DNA of 38,326 nucleotides from Candidatus Uhrbacteria bacterium (GTDB lineage: Bacteria > Patescibacteriota > Patescibacteriia > 2-12-FULL-60-25), in the NCBI GenBank assembly GCA_903918235.1, contig CAIXDN010000081.1, positions 1 through 38,326 on the forward strand, written 5' to 3'. Positions 20,829 through 28,965 of the stretch are shown one piece after another; position 1 is the stretch's first letter; every line of letters begins with the position of its first letter. Both the position numbers and the translations under genes were made by a program. The notes below the pieces were generated by a model. That model ran no database searches, was not told the origin of the DNA, and saw only the letters and a list, made by a program, of their open reading frames with translations.

Positions 20829-23384
20829 ATGCCGACTCCTTCACAAACAAAATCCTATTGGAATCTCTCACCAGAAGAGACATTTCAAGCCCTAAAAAGC
20901 ACCCAAGAAGGCCTTTCCAACCAAGAAGCCGCTCTCAGGCTATCTTCCGGAAAAAACCGATTGCCGAGGCGCCATCCAGACGGAGCCATCCGATTATTTT
21001 TGAAACAACTCTCCAATCCCCTTTTGATAATACTTGTCGCTTCCGGCTTGATCACCATCGCATTACAACAATGGATTGAAACAATCATTATCAGTATTTC
21101 TATCATCGCAAATGCCTCCCTTGGTTTTTGGCAAGAATGGAAAGCGCAACATGTCCTAGAAGCACTAGAAGCCTATCTACAAACACAGGCACGTGTTCGC
21201 CGAGAAAATACTGTACATACGATCGATGCGATAAACCTCGTTCCAGGCGACGTCATCATCCTTTCACAAGGCGATCGTATCCCTGCTGATGCGCGCCTGA
21301 TCGGATCCCAGAATCTCATGGTCGATGAAAGCATTCTCACAGGAGAAGCGCAGGCGATAGAAAAAAATATCAAAACAATAAACAAATCAAGCGACCTCGC
21401 CGATCGTGAAGACATGGTCTATAGCGGAACAACGATCACAGAGGGTCTAGGTGAAGCCGTCATCACAACAACTGGTTCACACACAGAATTTGGTTCTATC
21501 GCAGAAATGGCAACACGCGGACAAGAGATTCCAACACCTCTTCAGCTAGAAGTAGCCCGTCTCTCGCGATGGATTGGTATCGGCGTCATCATTATTATTA
21601 TCGGACTATTTGCGCTTGGCATCTCCACGGGCCATGGCTGGATCGAGATGTTCCTACTGTCCGTTGCGATCGGCGTGTCTACCGTACCAGAAGGAATGCC
21701 AATTGCACTCACGGTAATTTTAGCAATCGGCGTTGAGCGTTTAGCCAGTCGACAAGGCATCGTGCGTCGATTGGTTGCTGCAGAAGCACTCGGCTCAACC
21801 ACGCTGATCCTCACGGACAAAACCGGCACACTCACACAAGCAAAAATGTCATTAGAGTCCATCCTTCCTGAATCCAACATAGACAACAAAATATTACTAT
21901 CCAAAGCCGTTCTAACATCACAAGTACTCATAGAAAACCCAGAAGAAATACCAGAAGAATGGAAACTCATCGGACGACCAATGGAGGTCGCGCTCGTACA
22001 AGGAGCAGCAAAACAACTGGCTCTTCTACCAGAGATTCTTTCAAGGTCAACTATTATTCAACGCATTCCTTTTGATTCAGCATATAAATTCTCAGGAGTC
22101 GTTATTGAACAAAATGGAAAACGAGAAGCCATCCTTGTGGGCGCACCAGATATCCTACTCTCCCTCGTCAATTTGCCAGAAGAACAGCGCAAGAAGAAAG
22201 AAATAGAAATATCCGATCGCGCCAATGAAGGCATTCGACTCCTCGGAGTCGCTGTAATGGATCTTGATGGAAAAAAGACGCTTCCACACCCAAAAAATAT
22301 CACAGGCGGATTTCAATTTGCTGGACTTCTCGGCTTTCGCGATCCATTACGTCCTCAAGTCATAGAAGCGATTCACGATATCGGTCAATCAGGAGTTCGT
22401 ACACGTATTGTCACTGGCGATCATCCAGGAACAGCGACCGCCATCGCTCGTGAAATCGGACTCATCGGACCAGATGAAAAAGCCATTCATGGAAAAGACA
22501 TCCAATCATTAAGTGAAAGAGATCTTCGGGCCACGCGTGTCTTTGCACGAGTAACTCCAGCTCAAAAATTAGAGCTCGTAGAACGCTACCGAAGCATCGG
22601 AGAGATCGTCGCCGTAACAGGCGATGGCGTAAACGACGCTCCAGCACTCCGTTCCGCAGATATCGGTGTCGCGATGGGCTCTGGCACTGACGTCTCAAAA
22701 GATGCAGCTGACCTCGTAATTCTTGACGATAACTTTACCACCATCGTCGCGGCGATACAGGAAGGCCGTCATATTATTAGTAATATTCGTAAAGCAGTCG
22801 CCTACGCACTCATTAATGCATTTGGAGAATTTGCGCTTGTAACCGGGGCTTTTATAATTGGTATTCACCTGCCAATAAACACATTACAAATACTGTTTAT
22901 CAATATTTTTACAGATTCCATTCCTGCGATTGCTTTTGCCTTTGAGAAAAATGGAGTGCATAACAAACGCAATACAGCGAGCATTTTATCAAGGGGTATG
23001 CGCGTCCTCATCATAGTTGGAGGACTTTGTGGAAGCAGTATTCTATTCTTGACACATCTCCTACTGCTTCGTGTGATTTCTGATCCAATCACAGCAAGAA
23101 CCATAACGTATATTGCACTTGCTCTTTCCACGTTATTCACGGCACTCGCATTACGCAGTCTTAAAAAACCAATATGGCGAATAAACCCAAAAGACAACGT
23201 AGTCATGTCAATCGGTGTTGGAATAGGCATAGCCATGATTCTCTTCAGCGTATATCTACCAATAGGCAACCAAGTTCTTGAAACAAACCCGCTCTCTATC
23301 CAATGGATTCTCATCGCCTTTGCCATCAGCATCGTCACAATTGTTCCGATAGAAATCACAAAATGGATACAAAGCCGTCAATGA
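20829..23384 (+). CDS. P-type cation-transporting ATPase (Ca2+-ATPase-like, P2 class)
   Basis: An 851-residue ion pump of the cytoplasmic membrane. The N-terminal cation-ATPase domain (WNLSPEETFQALKSTQEGLS) is followed by the actuator domain with TGEA at 171-174, M4 with PEGM at 287-290, the phosphorylation site DKTGT at 330-334, a nucleotide domain, and the hinge VTGDGVNDAPALRSADIGVAMG. M6 reads FINIFTDSIPAIAFAFE, keeping the Asn and Asp that bind Ca2+ in SERCA/PMR1-type pumps; this, with PEG in M4, favours Ca2+ or Mn2+ over Na+/K+ or metals. TGEA replaces the usual TGES, losing a dephosphorylation-loop Ser, a change seen in some family members. TATCAT ends 6 nt before the ATG, with a poor -35. 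The ion remains an inference. Confidence 0.92.
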   Translation: MPTPSQTKSYWNLSPEETFQALKSTQEGLSNQEAALRLSSGKNRLPRRHPDGAIRLFLKQLSNPLLIILVASGLITIALQQWIETIIISISIIANASLGFWQEWKAQHVLEALEAYLQTQARVRRENTVHTIDAINLVPGDVIILSQGDRIPADARLIGSQNLMVDESILTGEAQAIEKNIKTINKSSDLADREDMVYSGTTITEGLGEAVITTTGSHTEFGSIAEMATRGQEIPTPLQLEVARLSRWIGIGVIIIIIGLFALGISTGHGWIEMFLLSVAIGVSTVPEGMPIALTVILAIGVERLASRQGIVRRLVAAEALGSTTLILTDKTGTLTQAKMSLESILPESNIDNKILLSKAVLTSQVLIENPEEIPEEWKLIGRPMEVALVQGAAKQLALLPEILSRSTIIQRIPFDSAYKFSGVVIEQNGKREAILVGAPDILLSLVNLPEEQRKKKEIEISDRANEGIRLLGVAVMDLDGKKTLPHPKNITGGFQFAGLLGFRDPLRPQVIEAIHDIGQSGVRTRIVTGDHPGTATAIAREIGLIGPDEKAIHGKDIQSLSERDLRATRVFARVTPAQKLELVERYRSIGEIVAVTGDGVNDAPALRSADIGVAMGSGTDVSKDAADLVILDDNFTTIVAAIQEGRHIISNIRKAVAYALINAFGEFALVTGAFIIGIHLPINTLQILFINIFTDSIPAIAFAFEKNGVHNKRNTASILSRGMRVLIIVGGLCGSSILFLTHLLLLRVISDPITARTITYIALALSTLFTALALRSLKKPIWRINPKDNVVMSIGVGIGIAMILFSVYLPIGNQVLETNPLSIQWILIAFAISIVTIVPIEITKWIQSRQ

Positions 23385-23417
23385 AATACAAACTGTCATA
23401 ATCAGAGACATGCCCCG

Positions 23418-23446
23418 TTGACAAGAATGAAAATAGAGAGTATTTT
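23418..23446 (+). promoter_or_regulatory. Promoter of vanW
   Basis: TTGACA, 17-nt spacer, TATTTT, 18 nt before the ATG at 23465. Its quality argues that the gene was expressed from 23465, upstream of the amber codon. Confidence 0.72.
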
Positions 23447-23464
23447 ATTTCATTCTCTCAACAC

Positions 23465-24256
23465 ATGTTGTCTAAACGCCATCCGACGCTGTATCGCGTC
23501 GCAGTCAAATACCACCAAACCCGCCGCCAAATGCATTAGCTGCGGGATCGTTCACTTGCCAGGACCCAATCGACAGACCTCTTACCTGTTCGCCTATTCA
23601 AACATCAATCACCTCTTTTGCGAAAGCTAGGGACCGTGGATATGCGTTTACAGCAAAACAAAATCGTGAACCTTAAACTAGCAGCCGCCTGTATAAATGG
23701 AACGTTCATTCGTCCAGGTGAAACACTTTCGTTATGGAAACTGATAGGGAAACCCACAGCAAAACGAGGGTTTACAGAAGGTTTACTCATCGCTCAAGGA
23801 AAGCCAACAAGCGGTATCGGAGGCGGACTCTGTCAAATGGCCAATCTATTGCATTGGATGTTTTTACATTCTCCCCTCATCATCACAGAACGACATCATC
23901 ATTCAATCGATCTTTTTCCTGATTCTGGGCGCACGCTTCCATTTGGAACAGGTGCAACAATCTTTTATAATTACGTAGACTTACAGGTAAAAAATCCAAC
24001 AAAACACACATTGCAACTCCATGTCTGGGTTGATGATGAATTTCTTAAAGGAGAAATTTTAAGCGATTCCAATACACCATTTCGTTATTCCATTATTGAG
24101 CGTGAGCATGCCTTTGAACGTGACAAAAATAACCAGTTCTGGCGTAAAAATAAAATCTATCGAGAAACTCGCTCCACGCAAACCGGCCAAGTCCTGGGCG
24201 AAGAACTCATCATGAACAATCGAGCTCGCGTCGCATATGAACCGACGATAGGTTAA
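23465..24256 (+). pseudogene. vanW: VanW-family protein interrupted by an in-frame TAG
   Basis: VanW-like proteins accompany some glycopeptide-resistance clusters and occur widely in Gram-positives and CPR; their biochemical role is unsettled. From an ATG at 23465 the frame reads like a normal VanW N-terminus (MLSKRHPTLYRVAVKYHQTRRQMH), meets TAG at 23537, then continues in the same frame to the family core: LRKLGTVDMRLQQNKIVNLKL, FIRPGETLSLWKLIGKPT, SGIGGGLCQMANLLHWMFLHSP and TGQVLGEELI. A TGG to TAG change at a Trp position is the simplest cause. The track ORF begins at a TTG (23618) after the amber, without a ribosome site. Options are a recent pseudogene, an error, a truncated but functional product, or readthrough. 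The stop codon overlaps that of trmD. Confidence 0.75.
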
Positions 24257-24939
24257 CGTTTCCGCCACTCCTCAATCATTTTATGATTACCAGAAAGCAA
24301 AACTTCTGGCACATCCCAACTCTTCTTTTTAGTTAAAAGATATTTTTCCGGTCTCGTATACTGCGGATATTCTACTTCCCCCTCAACCGTATGCGATTCT
24401 TGATCAAGAGAGGCTTTTTGACCCAAAACAAAGGGACGCAACCGTGCAGCCGCATCAGCCATCACCATAGCCGGTAGCTCCCCGCCCGTAAGGACATACG
24501 GACCAATGGAAAGCTCCTCATCAGCAAGATGCTCGGCAATACGTTCATCCATTCCTTCATAACGTCCACACAAAAACACAAGACGATCATATTTGGATAA
24601 TCGCATCGCCTCTTGTTGCGTAAACATTGTTCCTTTTGCGCTCGTCACAATCACACGCGCCTTGTTTGATGCTGCCGTCTTCTTTCCATCTTTTGTCCGC
24701 AACTTCAATGCAACAAGCGCCTCATGAAAAGGCGCAATCTTCATCAACATTCCAGGCCCTCCCCCAAATGGCTTATCATCAACCGTGTGATGATTGTCAT
24801 GCGTCCAATCTCTCAATTGATGGACATGAATCGACAAAGCCTTCGCCTTTTCTCCACGCCCTAAAATCGATCCATGCATATAAGGATCAACCATCTCCGG
24901 AAAGATAGTCACGATATCAATACGCAAAGGCTTTTTCAT
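24253..24939 (-). CDS. trmD: tRNA (guanine-N1-)-methyltransferase TrmD
   Basis: Methylates G37 of tRNAs reading CNN/proline codons, preventing frameshifts. It is a SPOUT methyltransferase of 228 residues, opening MKKPLRIDIVTIFPEM with HTVDDKPFGGGPGMLMK, FLCGRYEGMDERI, and the knot region IGPYVLTGGELPAMVMADAAARL, followed by the C-terminal domain with EYPQYTRP. The track start at 24972 includes 11 extra codons from the spacer; MKKPLRID is the family start. It lies downstream of the KH-domain gene on the same strand, separated by about 78 nt that hold a palindromic repeat. Its stop overlaps the vanW stop by TTAA on the opposite strand. Confidence 0.95.
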   Translation of the reverse strand: MKKPLRIDIVTIFPEMVDPYMHGSILGRGEKAKALSIHVHQLRDWTHDNHHTVDDKPFGGGPGMLMKIAPFHEALVALKLRTKDGKKTAASNKARVIVTSAKGTMFTQQEAMRLSKYDRLVFLCGRYEGMDERIAEHLADEELSIGPYVLTGGELPAMVMADAAARLRPFVLGQKASLDQESHTVEGEVEYPQYTRPEKYLLTKKKSWDVPEVLLSGNHKMIEEWRKR

Positions 24940-24981
24940 AAAACAAGATTGCCACGTCCTGCTTGAAACCACAAACCAAAA

Positions 24982-25020
24982 CCCCTCTCCTTACAAAGGA
25001 GAGGGGTAGGGATGAGGTTA
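24982..25020. repeat. Palindromic intergenic repeat with a GGTAGGGATGAGG tail
   Basis: CCCCTCTCCTT pairs with AAGGAGAGGGG around ACA, followed by TAGGGATGAGGTTA, whose last three bases are the KH gene's stop. It is the same family as 6511. It sits inside an operon, so it may attenuate trmD or stabilise mRNA. Confidence 0.8.
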
Positions 25021-25410
25021 GATTCCAAGATCTGCCAAATCTTCATCCGACACGAGACCGGCATCTCCATGAACTCGTGGCTTAGAAGAGACATCTTCCG
25101 AAGCCATCGATTCATTCATCATAACACCCTTCTTTTCCTGATGCTGACGACGCATTTCCTCTGGCTCGTAAATCAACATACTGACACGAGCGTCATCCTT
25201 TGCACCAACGATCTTAAGCAAAATGCGAAGTGCACGAGCCGTCTGACCCTGGCGGCCGATGATATAACCCATGTCTTCTGGGTTGACGTGTAACGTGATC
25301 TTTACACCACGATCGTCAATTTCACGGGTGGTTTTAACATCCTCAGGATGATTAACCAAAGATTTCACCACGTATTCAAGAAACTGCTGGTCTTTTTGCA
25401 TTTCCTCCAT
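25018..25410 (-). CDS. khpA: KH-domain RNA-binding protein (KhpA-like, extended C-terminus)
   Basis: A KH-domain protein, normally about 75-80 residues, found next to rpsP and trmD in many bacteria and thought to bind structured RNAs. The KH fold occupies about residues 8-85: FLEYVVKSLVNHPEDV, VKITLHVNPEDMGYIIGRQGQTARALRILL, with the GxxG loop as GRQG. About 45 more residues follow (EKKGVMMNESMASEDVSSKPRVHGDAG), acidic and probably disordered, an extension not typical of the family. The start is uncertain: ATG 25410 begins MEEMQ, and the second ATG has GGAGG only 2 nt before it, so 25410 is kept. A promoter TTGGCC-N18-TAAGAT lies upstream at 25457-25486. The classic rpsP-khpA-rimM-trmD operon is split here and rimM is absent. 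Confidence 0.82.
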   Translation of the reverse strand: MEEMQKDQQFLEYVVKSLVNHPEDVKTTREIDDRGVKITLHVNPEDMGYIIGRQGQTARALRILLKIVGAKDDARVSMLIYEPEEMRRQHQEKKGVMMNESMASEDVSSKPRVHGDAGLVSDEDLADLGI

Positions 25411-25456
25411 AATCGGCTAGATAAAATATGAATATGCCCGTGAATGGGGCTAGGAA

Positions 25457-25486
25457 ATCTTAACATGACGCCAGAATAATGGCCAA
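25457..25486 (-). promoter_or_regulatory. Candidate promoter of the KH gene and trmD
   Basis: Minus-strand TTGGCC, 18-nt spacer, TAAGAT, about 46 nt before the start codon. Apart from this and the rpsP promoter, the 200 nt between the divergent genes show nothing else convincing. Confidence 0.45.
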
Positions 25487-25517
25487 TCCATGCCTCGTAA
25501 TCAGCAGATCTACGGGG

Positions 25518-25544
25518 TTGACCATTTTATGGCTTTCCTATAAG
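25518..25544 (+). promoter_or_regulatory. Candidate promoter of rpsP
   Basis: TTGACC, a short 15-nt spacer and TATAAG, 66 nt before the ATG. The boxes are good but the spacer is at the lower limit. Confidence 0.45.
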
Positions 25545-25610
25545 CTTTTGCGCATGCTCTCAGGGTACCCTTCTGGCGAAGGCTGCCATATTATTCACTA
25601 CTCACTATCC

Positions 25611-25928
25611 ATGTTAACCATCCGTCTCACCCGTATCGGAAAGAAAAAGCAACCAGCTTACCGCTTTATCGTATCGGAAAAAGCTCGTGACCCTTGGGGA
25701 AAAGCCCTTGAGATTCTCGGCGCCTACAACCCTCTCACAAACCCAGCCACAATCAGCATCGAGAGAGAGCGTGTCGAGTATTGGATCAGCAAAGGTGCTC
25801 AAACATCTGACACCGTACGCAATATCTTCATCGATCAAGGCATTCTAAAGGGCAGCAAGGTAAAGCTTGCCGGCCTCTCAATCCGCCGCAAAGCAAAGCT
25901 CGAGAAAGAAAAAGCCGCCGCAAAATAA
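25611..25928 (+). CDS. rpsP: Ribosomal protein S16
   Basis: A 30S subunit protein needed for assembly of the body domain. The protein starts MLTIRLTRIGKKKQPAYRFIV, with the family patterns RDPWGKALEILGAYNPLT, RVEYWISKGAQTSDTVRNI and a basic C-terminal tail. It is 105 residues, slightly longer than E. coli S16 (82) because of the lysine/alanine-rich end (KAKLEKEKAAAK). The track start at 25479 runs through the leader; the ATG at 25611 is the only sensible start. No Shine-Dalgarno is seen. Monocistronic with a strong terminator, and divergent from the KH gene and trmD, which would share its operon in most bacteria. Confidence 0.96.
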   Translation: MLTIRLTRIGKKKQPAYRFIVSEKARDPWGKALEILGAYNPLTNPATISIERERVEYWISKGAQTSDTVRNIFIDQGILKGSKVKLAGLSIRRKAKLEKEKAAAK

Positions 25929-25932
25929 GAAC

Positions 25933-25970
25933 AAAAATCCCGTCCCGATAACCATTGGGACGGGATTTTT
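25933..25970 (+). terminator. Terminator of rpsP
   Basis: CCCGTCCC pairs with GGGACGGG, extended by AAAAAT and ATTTTT, around a 10-nt loop. Confidence 0.9.
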
Positions 25971-25985
25971 CTATCCCAGAAGACC

Positions 25986-26014
25986 TTGACAAATAACCAA
26001 ATATGCGTTAATAA
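25986..26014 (+). promoter_or_regulatory. Promoter of the 26041 orphan gene
   Basis: TTGACA, 17-nt spacer, TAATAA, one of the best promoters in the window, about 27 nt before the ATG. Confidence 0.78.
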
Positions 26015-26040
26015 TTTAATTGCTAACAAGCGAGGTTCGT

Positions 26041-26622
26041 ATGTTTCGCTTTTGGATTCCAATGGGTAAGGTCGGGATCGCCCTTCCTATGCGTCAGCAC
26101 AGTCGTCTACTGGAAACATGTTTCCGCGGTACCGAAGTCAGGGAAGCGGGTAATTTCAAACAATGGCCGAGTTTTGCTCTGATGATGCGCGATCAAAAGC
26201 TCACAGAGAGGCTCTCTGAAATTATCGACGATGTCCTACGAGAAAAAGGACTGCCGACACGCAATCAGAATTACACGGAAATCATCAGTGTACAGCTCGA
26301 TGAACCCGTCGGATGGACATCGACCATTCCTTGCGAGCAAGTTCAAGACATGCCAAGTGAGCGTCGTCCACTAAACAAGCAGTCCGAAGCGCTTTTCATT
26401 GCAGATAAGTCAGTGCTTGCGCCACTAACAAACATCGTAACATTCGTCGCAGAATTCAGAGTCGACCTCATGGGCAGCCTCGATGCGCTCATCTTGATTC
26501 ACTCGCTGTACCCAGGGCCAAGCGTCGGTCCCCTCGTCGGGAATATGACAGAAGCAACCGGCCTCATGTGGTTTGACTTCCATCATCCTGGTGGCAATCA
26601 CCTCATGAACCTCGAACTCTAA
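26041..26622 (+). CDS. Orphan hypothetical protein, 193 aa
   Basis: I do not recognise this protein. It is a mixed alpha/beta soluble protein (MFRFWIPMGKVGIALPMRQ; LTERLSEIIDDVLREKGLPTR; LMGSLDALILIHSLYPGPSVG). A proline-glycine-rich segment and a FHHPGGNHLMNLEL end are notable but match no family I know. The track start at 26020 is dropped in favour of the ATG at 26041, with GAGG 6 nt upstream and inside the predicted transcript. It has its own consensus promoter and an 11-bp-stem terminator, the cassette layout shared with 1629, 7923, 8574 and 14317. The gene is inserted between rpsP and smc. The regulatory signals support a real gene; its function is unknown. Confidence 0.75.
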   Translation: MFRFWIPMGKVGIALPMRQHSRLLETCFRGTEVREAGNFKQWPSFALMMRDQKLTERLSEIIDDVLREKGLPTRNQNYTEIISVQLDEPVGWTSTIPCEQVQDMPSERRPLNKQSEALFIADKSVLAPLTNIVTFVAEFRVDLMGSLDALILIHSLYPGPSVGPLVGNMTEATGLMWFDFHHPGGNHLMNLEL

Positions 26623-26636
26623 ACCAATACTACGCT

Positions 26637-26672
26637 AGCGGTCCGACCCTCGTCGGACCGCTATTTCGTTTT
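26637..26672 (+). terminator. Terminator of the 26041 gene
   Basis: AGCGGTCCGAC pairs with GTCGGACCGCT (11 bp) around CCTC, then ATTTCGTTTT. Its T tract touches the stop codon of the convergent smc gene. Confidence 0.88.
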
Positions 26673-28896
26673 AAGATCTTCTCAATTTTTCCACGTCCGC
26701 AAAATCCACAGAAAGCAACTGCGATACGCCATCATCACCCATCGTCACGCCATACAAAACAGAAGCCTGCATCATGGTCGCGCGATTATGCGTAACAACA
26801 ACAAACTGCGTTTTATCTGCAAGCGTTCCAATAATCTCCGCATATTTACGCGAGTTGCTTTCATCAAGCGCCGCATCAACCTCATCAAGTACCACAAAGG
26901 GAGATGGATTCGTCGCCATAATTGCACAAATCAATGCGATAGAAGTAAGCGCACGCTCTCCACCGGAAAGAAGAGAAATATTCTTAAAGCGTTTGCCTGG
27001 AGGCGTTGCCTGAATATCAACTCCAGCAACCTCTCCTGCTTCCGGCTCCCAAAGAACGGTACCATCTTCATCTAATTCTGGCTCCGACTGTATTTCTACA
27101 AGAGAAGCATCCCCACCATCAAAAAGCTTTTTAAAATAAGAAGAGAATTCATAATTCAACTTCGTGAAAGCCGTTGCACTTCTCGTACGAATAGTCGCAT
27201 CCAGCTCATCCACAACAAGATCCAATGCTTGAATCCCTGCTCGCAAATCCTCAACCTGCTTAGACAAAAATTCAAAACGCTCTTTCGTTTCACCGTGCTC
27301 CTTTATCGTCTCCGGATCAATTCCTCCAATCCACTCTAACTGCGACCGTAGCTTCTGCATCTTCCCAGAGGTATCAGCACTCAATACTTCCAATGCCACA
27401 TTACGATCTCCACCTTCTAATAATTTGCCTTCAAGCTCAGGCGCATGCAAGCGCAAATCCGCCAACAACCCATCACGTCGCGTCTCTAAGCGCGCAAGCT
27501 CAACAGAAGCATCACCCGCACGTCGCTCAGAAGCCTGAGCCTCTGCACGCTTCTGCGATAGCTCGTGCTGCGTTTTAAAAATATGCGAACGCTTCTCGTC
27601 TTCCCCGCGATTCCAACCTTCGAGCTCGATATTCGCCTGCATAACACGCTCCGCTAAATGCGTATAAGCATTCGCGATCTCCTTTAGTTCCGCCTCAATC
27701 TGCGGATCAATAGCAACCGTGTTCTGCCCAGGCTCCGGTGCAGGACGTTGCAATTTGCCGGCAAGATCAACACTCAAGGTATGCAATGCTTCAACAAACA
27801 TTCTCACCTTAGCAATATCTAGACGCTCCTGATTTAATTCGGTCATCAATTCTTCATGCGCAAAACGCATGCTTTCAATCGCTTCAATAATCTTTGAGAG
27901 CGGTAATGGCGACCATGGTTTTTCCGCACGTACAGCAGCAACAGCTTTCTGCGTTTCTAATGATAGTTCACGTTCTCGTAATCCAGATTTTTCCAAAGCA
28001 AGCGCATCAAGTTTTACACGCAGTTCTTTAAAACCATCACCTCTTGGGGTCGCTCGTTCCATCTGCGCCAACTCAGCCTCCAATGTATTCGCTATCTCAA
28101 CAAGCTTCACTTGCTCCGATCGTGCAACGTCAAATCTAGTCGTCGCCGACACAATACCTCGCTCAATCTGAATCCACTCGGACCCATAATACGCAAATTC
28201 CAAAGCCTGAAGCTCCGCCTGCAATGTCTCGCGCTCCGCCAATCGCCTCACCTGCCGATCAAGTGTCGCCAGTCTCGGTCCGATCTCATTCAAAATTGAT
28301 TCCGTTTGAGCAAGATTCTTTTTGCTGTCATCAATTTTATTTAATGCGCTTTGACGCTTCAATTGAAATGACTTTAAACCAAACGCTTCATCAAAAAATT
28401 CTTTACGCTCCGTTGGTGTTGAAACAAGAACGTGATCAATCATTCCTTGTCCGATAACAGAATAGGTTCTTTGACCAATCCCAGCCTGAGCAAGCAAAAG
28501 CGTCACATCCTGCAAACGCGCACTCTGCCGATTCACTTCATACTCCGACTGCCCATCTCGATACAACCGACGCGTCACTGCAATCTCACCCAAATCCAAA
28601 CCCGTTCGATCCTCCCCTTCATTTTCAAGAACCATCGTCACCTCTGCAAAACCACTTCTTGACCGTTTATCTGATCCAGAAAAAATAACATCTTCCGATT
28701 TTTTTCCACGCAACAATTTCAAACTCTGCTCACCCATAACCCAACGGATCGCATCCGCAGCGTTCGACTTTCCGGAGCCATTAGGCCCAACAATCGCCGT
28801 TACTCCTCGTCGACCAGAGGCCACAGGCTTAAATTCAAGCACCGTCTTTTGAGCAAAGGTCTTAAACCCCTGAATTTCCAGCCGTTTAAGATACAT
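26671..28896 (-). CDS. smc: Short SMC-family ATPase without a visible hinge
   Basis: A chromosome-organising ABC-type ATPase. The N-terminal head has MYLKRLEIQGFKTF, Walker A GPNGSGKSN (37-45) and SYSVIGQG-like contacts. The C-terminal head has LSGGERALTSIAL (643-655) and Walker B FVVLDEVDAALDESN (666-680). Bacterial SMC is about 1,150-1,200 residues; this is 741. The coiled-coil region (about 170-570) breaks once near 383-398 in a proline-rich turn (RPAPEPG), and no 150-residue hinge domain is present. The segment before the C-head (FEFLSKQVEDLRAGIQALD) matches normal SMC, so the loss is internal and clean. The promoter is TTGAAA-N17-TATAAT, its -35 lying in a heptamer repeat. ScpA and ScpB are not in this window. 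Confidence 0.88.
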   Translation of the reverse strand: MYLKRLEIQGFKTFAQKTVLEFKPVASGRRGVTAIVGPNGSGKSNAADAIRWVMGEQSLKLLRGKKSEDVIFSGSDKRSRSGFAEVTMVLENEGEDRTGLDLGEIAVTRRLYRDGQSEYEVNRQSARLQDVTLLLAQAGIGQRTYSVIGQGMIDHVLVSTPTERKEFFDEAFGLKSFQLKRQSALNKIDDSKKNLAQTESILNEIGPRLATLDRQVRRLAERETLQAELQALEFAYYGSEWIQIERGIVSATTRFDVARSEQVKLVEIANTLEAELAQMERATPRGDGFKELRVKLDALALEKSGLRERELSLETQKAVAAVRAEKPWSPLPLSKIIEAIESMRFAHEELMTELNQERLDIAKVRMFVEALHTLSVDLAGKLQRPAPEPGQNTVAIDPQIEAELKEIANAYTHLAERVMQANIELEGWNRGEDEKRSHIFKTQHELSQKRAEAQASERRAGDASVELARLETRRDGLLADLRLHAPELEGKLLEGGDRNVALEVLSADTSGKMQKLRSQLEWIGGIDPETIKEHGETKERFEFLSKQVEDLRAGIQALDLVVDELDATIRTRSATAFTKLNYEFSSYFKKLFDGGDASLVEIQSEPELDEDGTVLWEPEAGEVAGVDIQATPPGKRFKNISLLSGGERALTSIALICAIMATNPSPFVVLDEVDAALDESNSRKYAEIIGTLADKTQFVVVTHNRATMMQASVLYGVTMGDDGVSQLLSVDFADVEKLRRS

Positions 28897-28910
28897 AGAT
28901 AATCGCTAAG

Positions 28911-28939
28911 ATTATAGCCGTTGAGGGTTGACGTTTCAA
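28911..28939 (-). promoter_or_regulatory. Promoter of smc, with its -35 inside a heptamer repeat
   Basis: Minus-strand TTGAAA, 17-nt spacer, perfect TATAAT, 14 nt before the ATG. TTGAAA is part of the repeat unit CTTGAAA. Confidence 0.75.
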
Positions 28940-28961
28940 GTTTTAAGCTTCAAGATTCAAG
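28934..28961. repeat. Heptamer array (NTTCAAG)4 between smc and rbfA
   Basis: TTTCAAG, TTTTAAG, CTTCAAG, ATTCAAG in tandem, the same unit as in the glycosyltransferase at 5364. It starts right after a TTGACG that is the likely rbfA -35 and includes the smc -35. Confidence 0.85.
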
Positions 28962-28965
28962 ACCT

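Noticed and set aside
23418-23630. 70-aa ORF upstream of vanW
   Set aside because: It begins inside the promoter at TTG and is out of frame with the vanW N-terminus, which explains the sequence better.
23465-24256. Recoding of TAG or TGA as a sense codon in this genome
   Set aside because: TAG ends the membrane protein at 12477 and the DHH gene at 30323, and TGA ends the GT4 gene at 4870, so both act as normal stops.
26041-26622. Toxin-antitoxin or defence assignment for the orphan cassettes
   Set aside because: No paired small gene, no catalytic motif and no recognisable domain; autonomous layout alone does not support a function.
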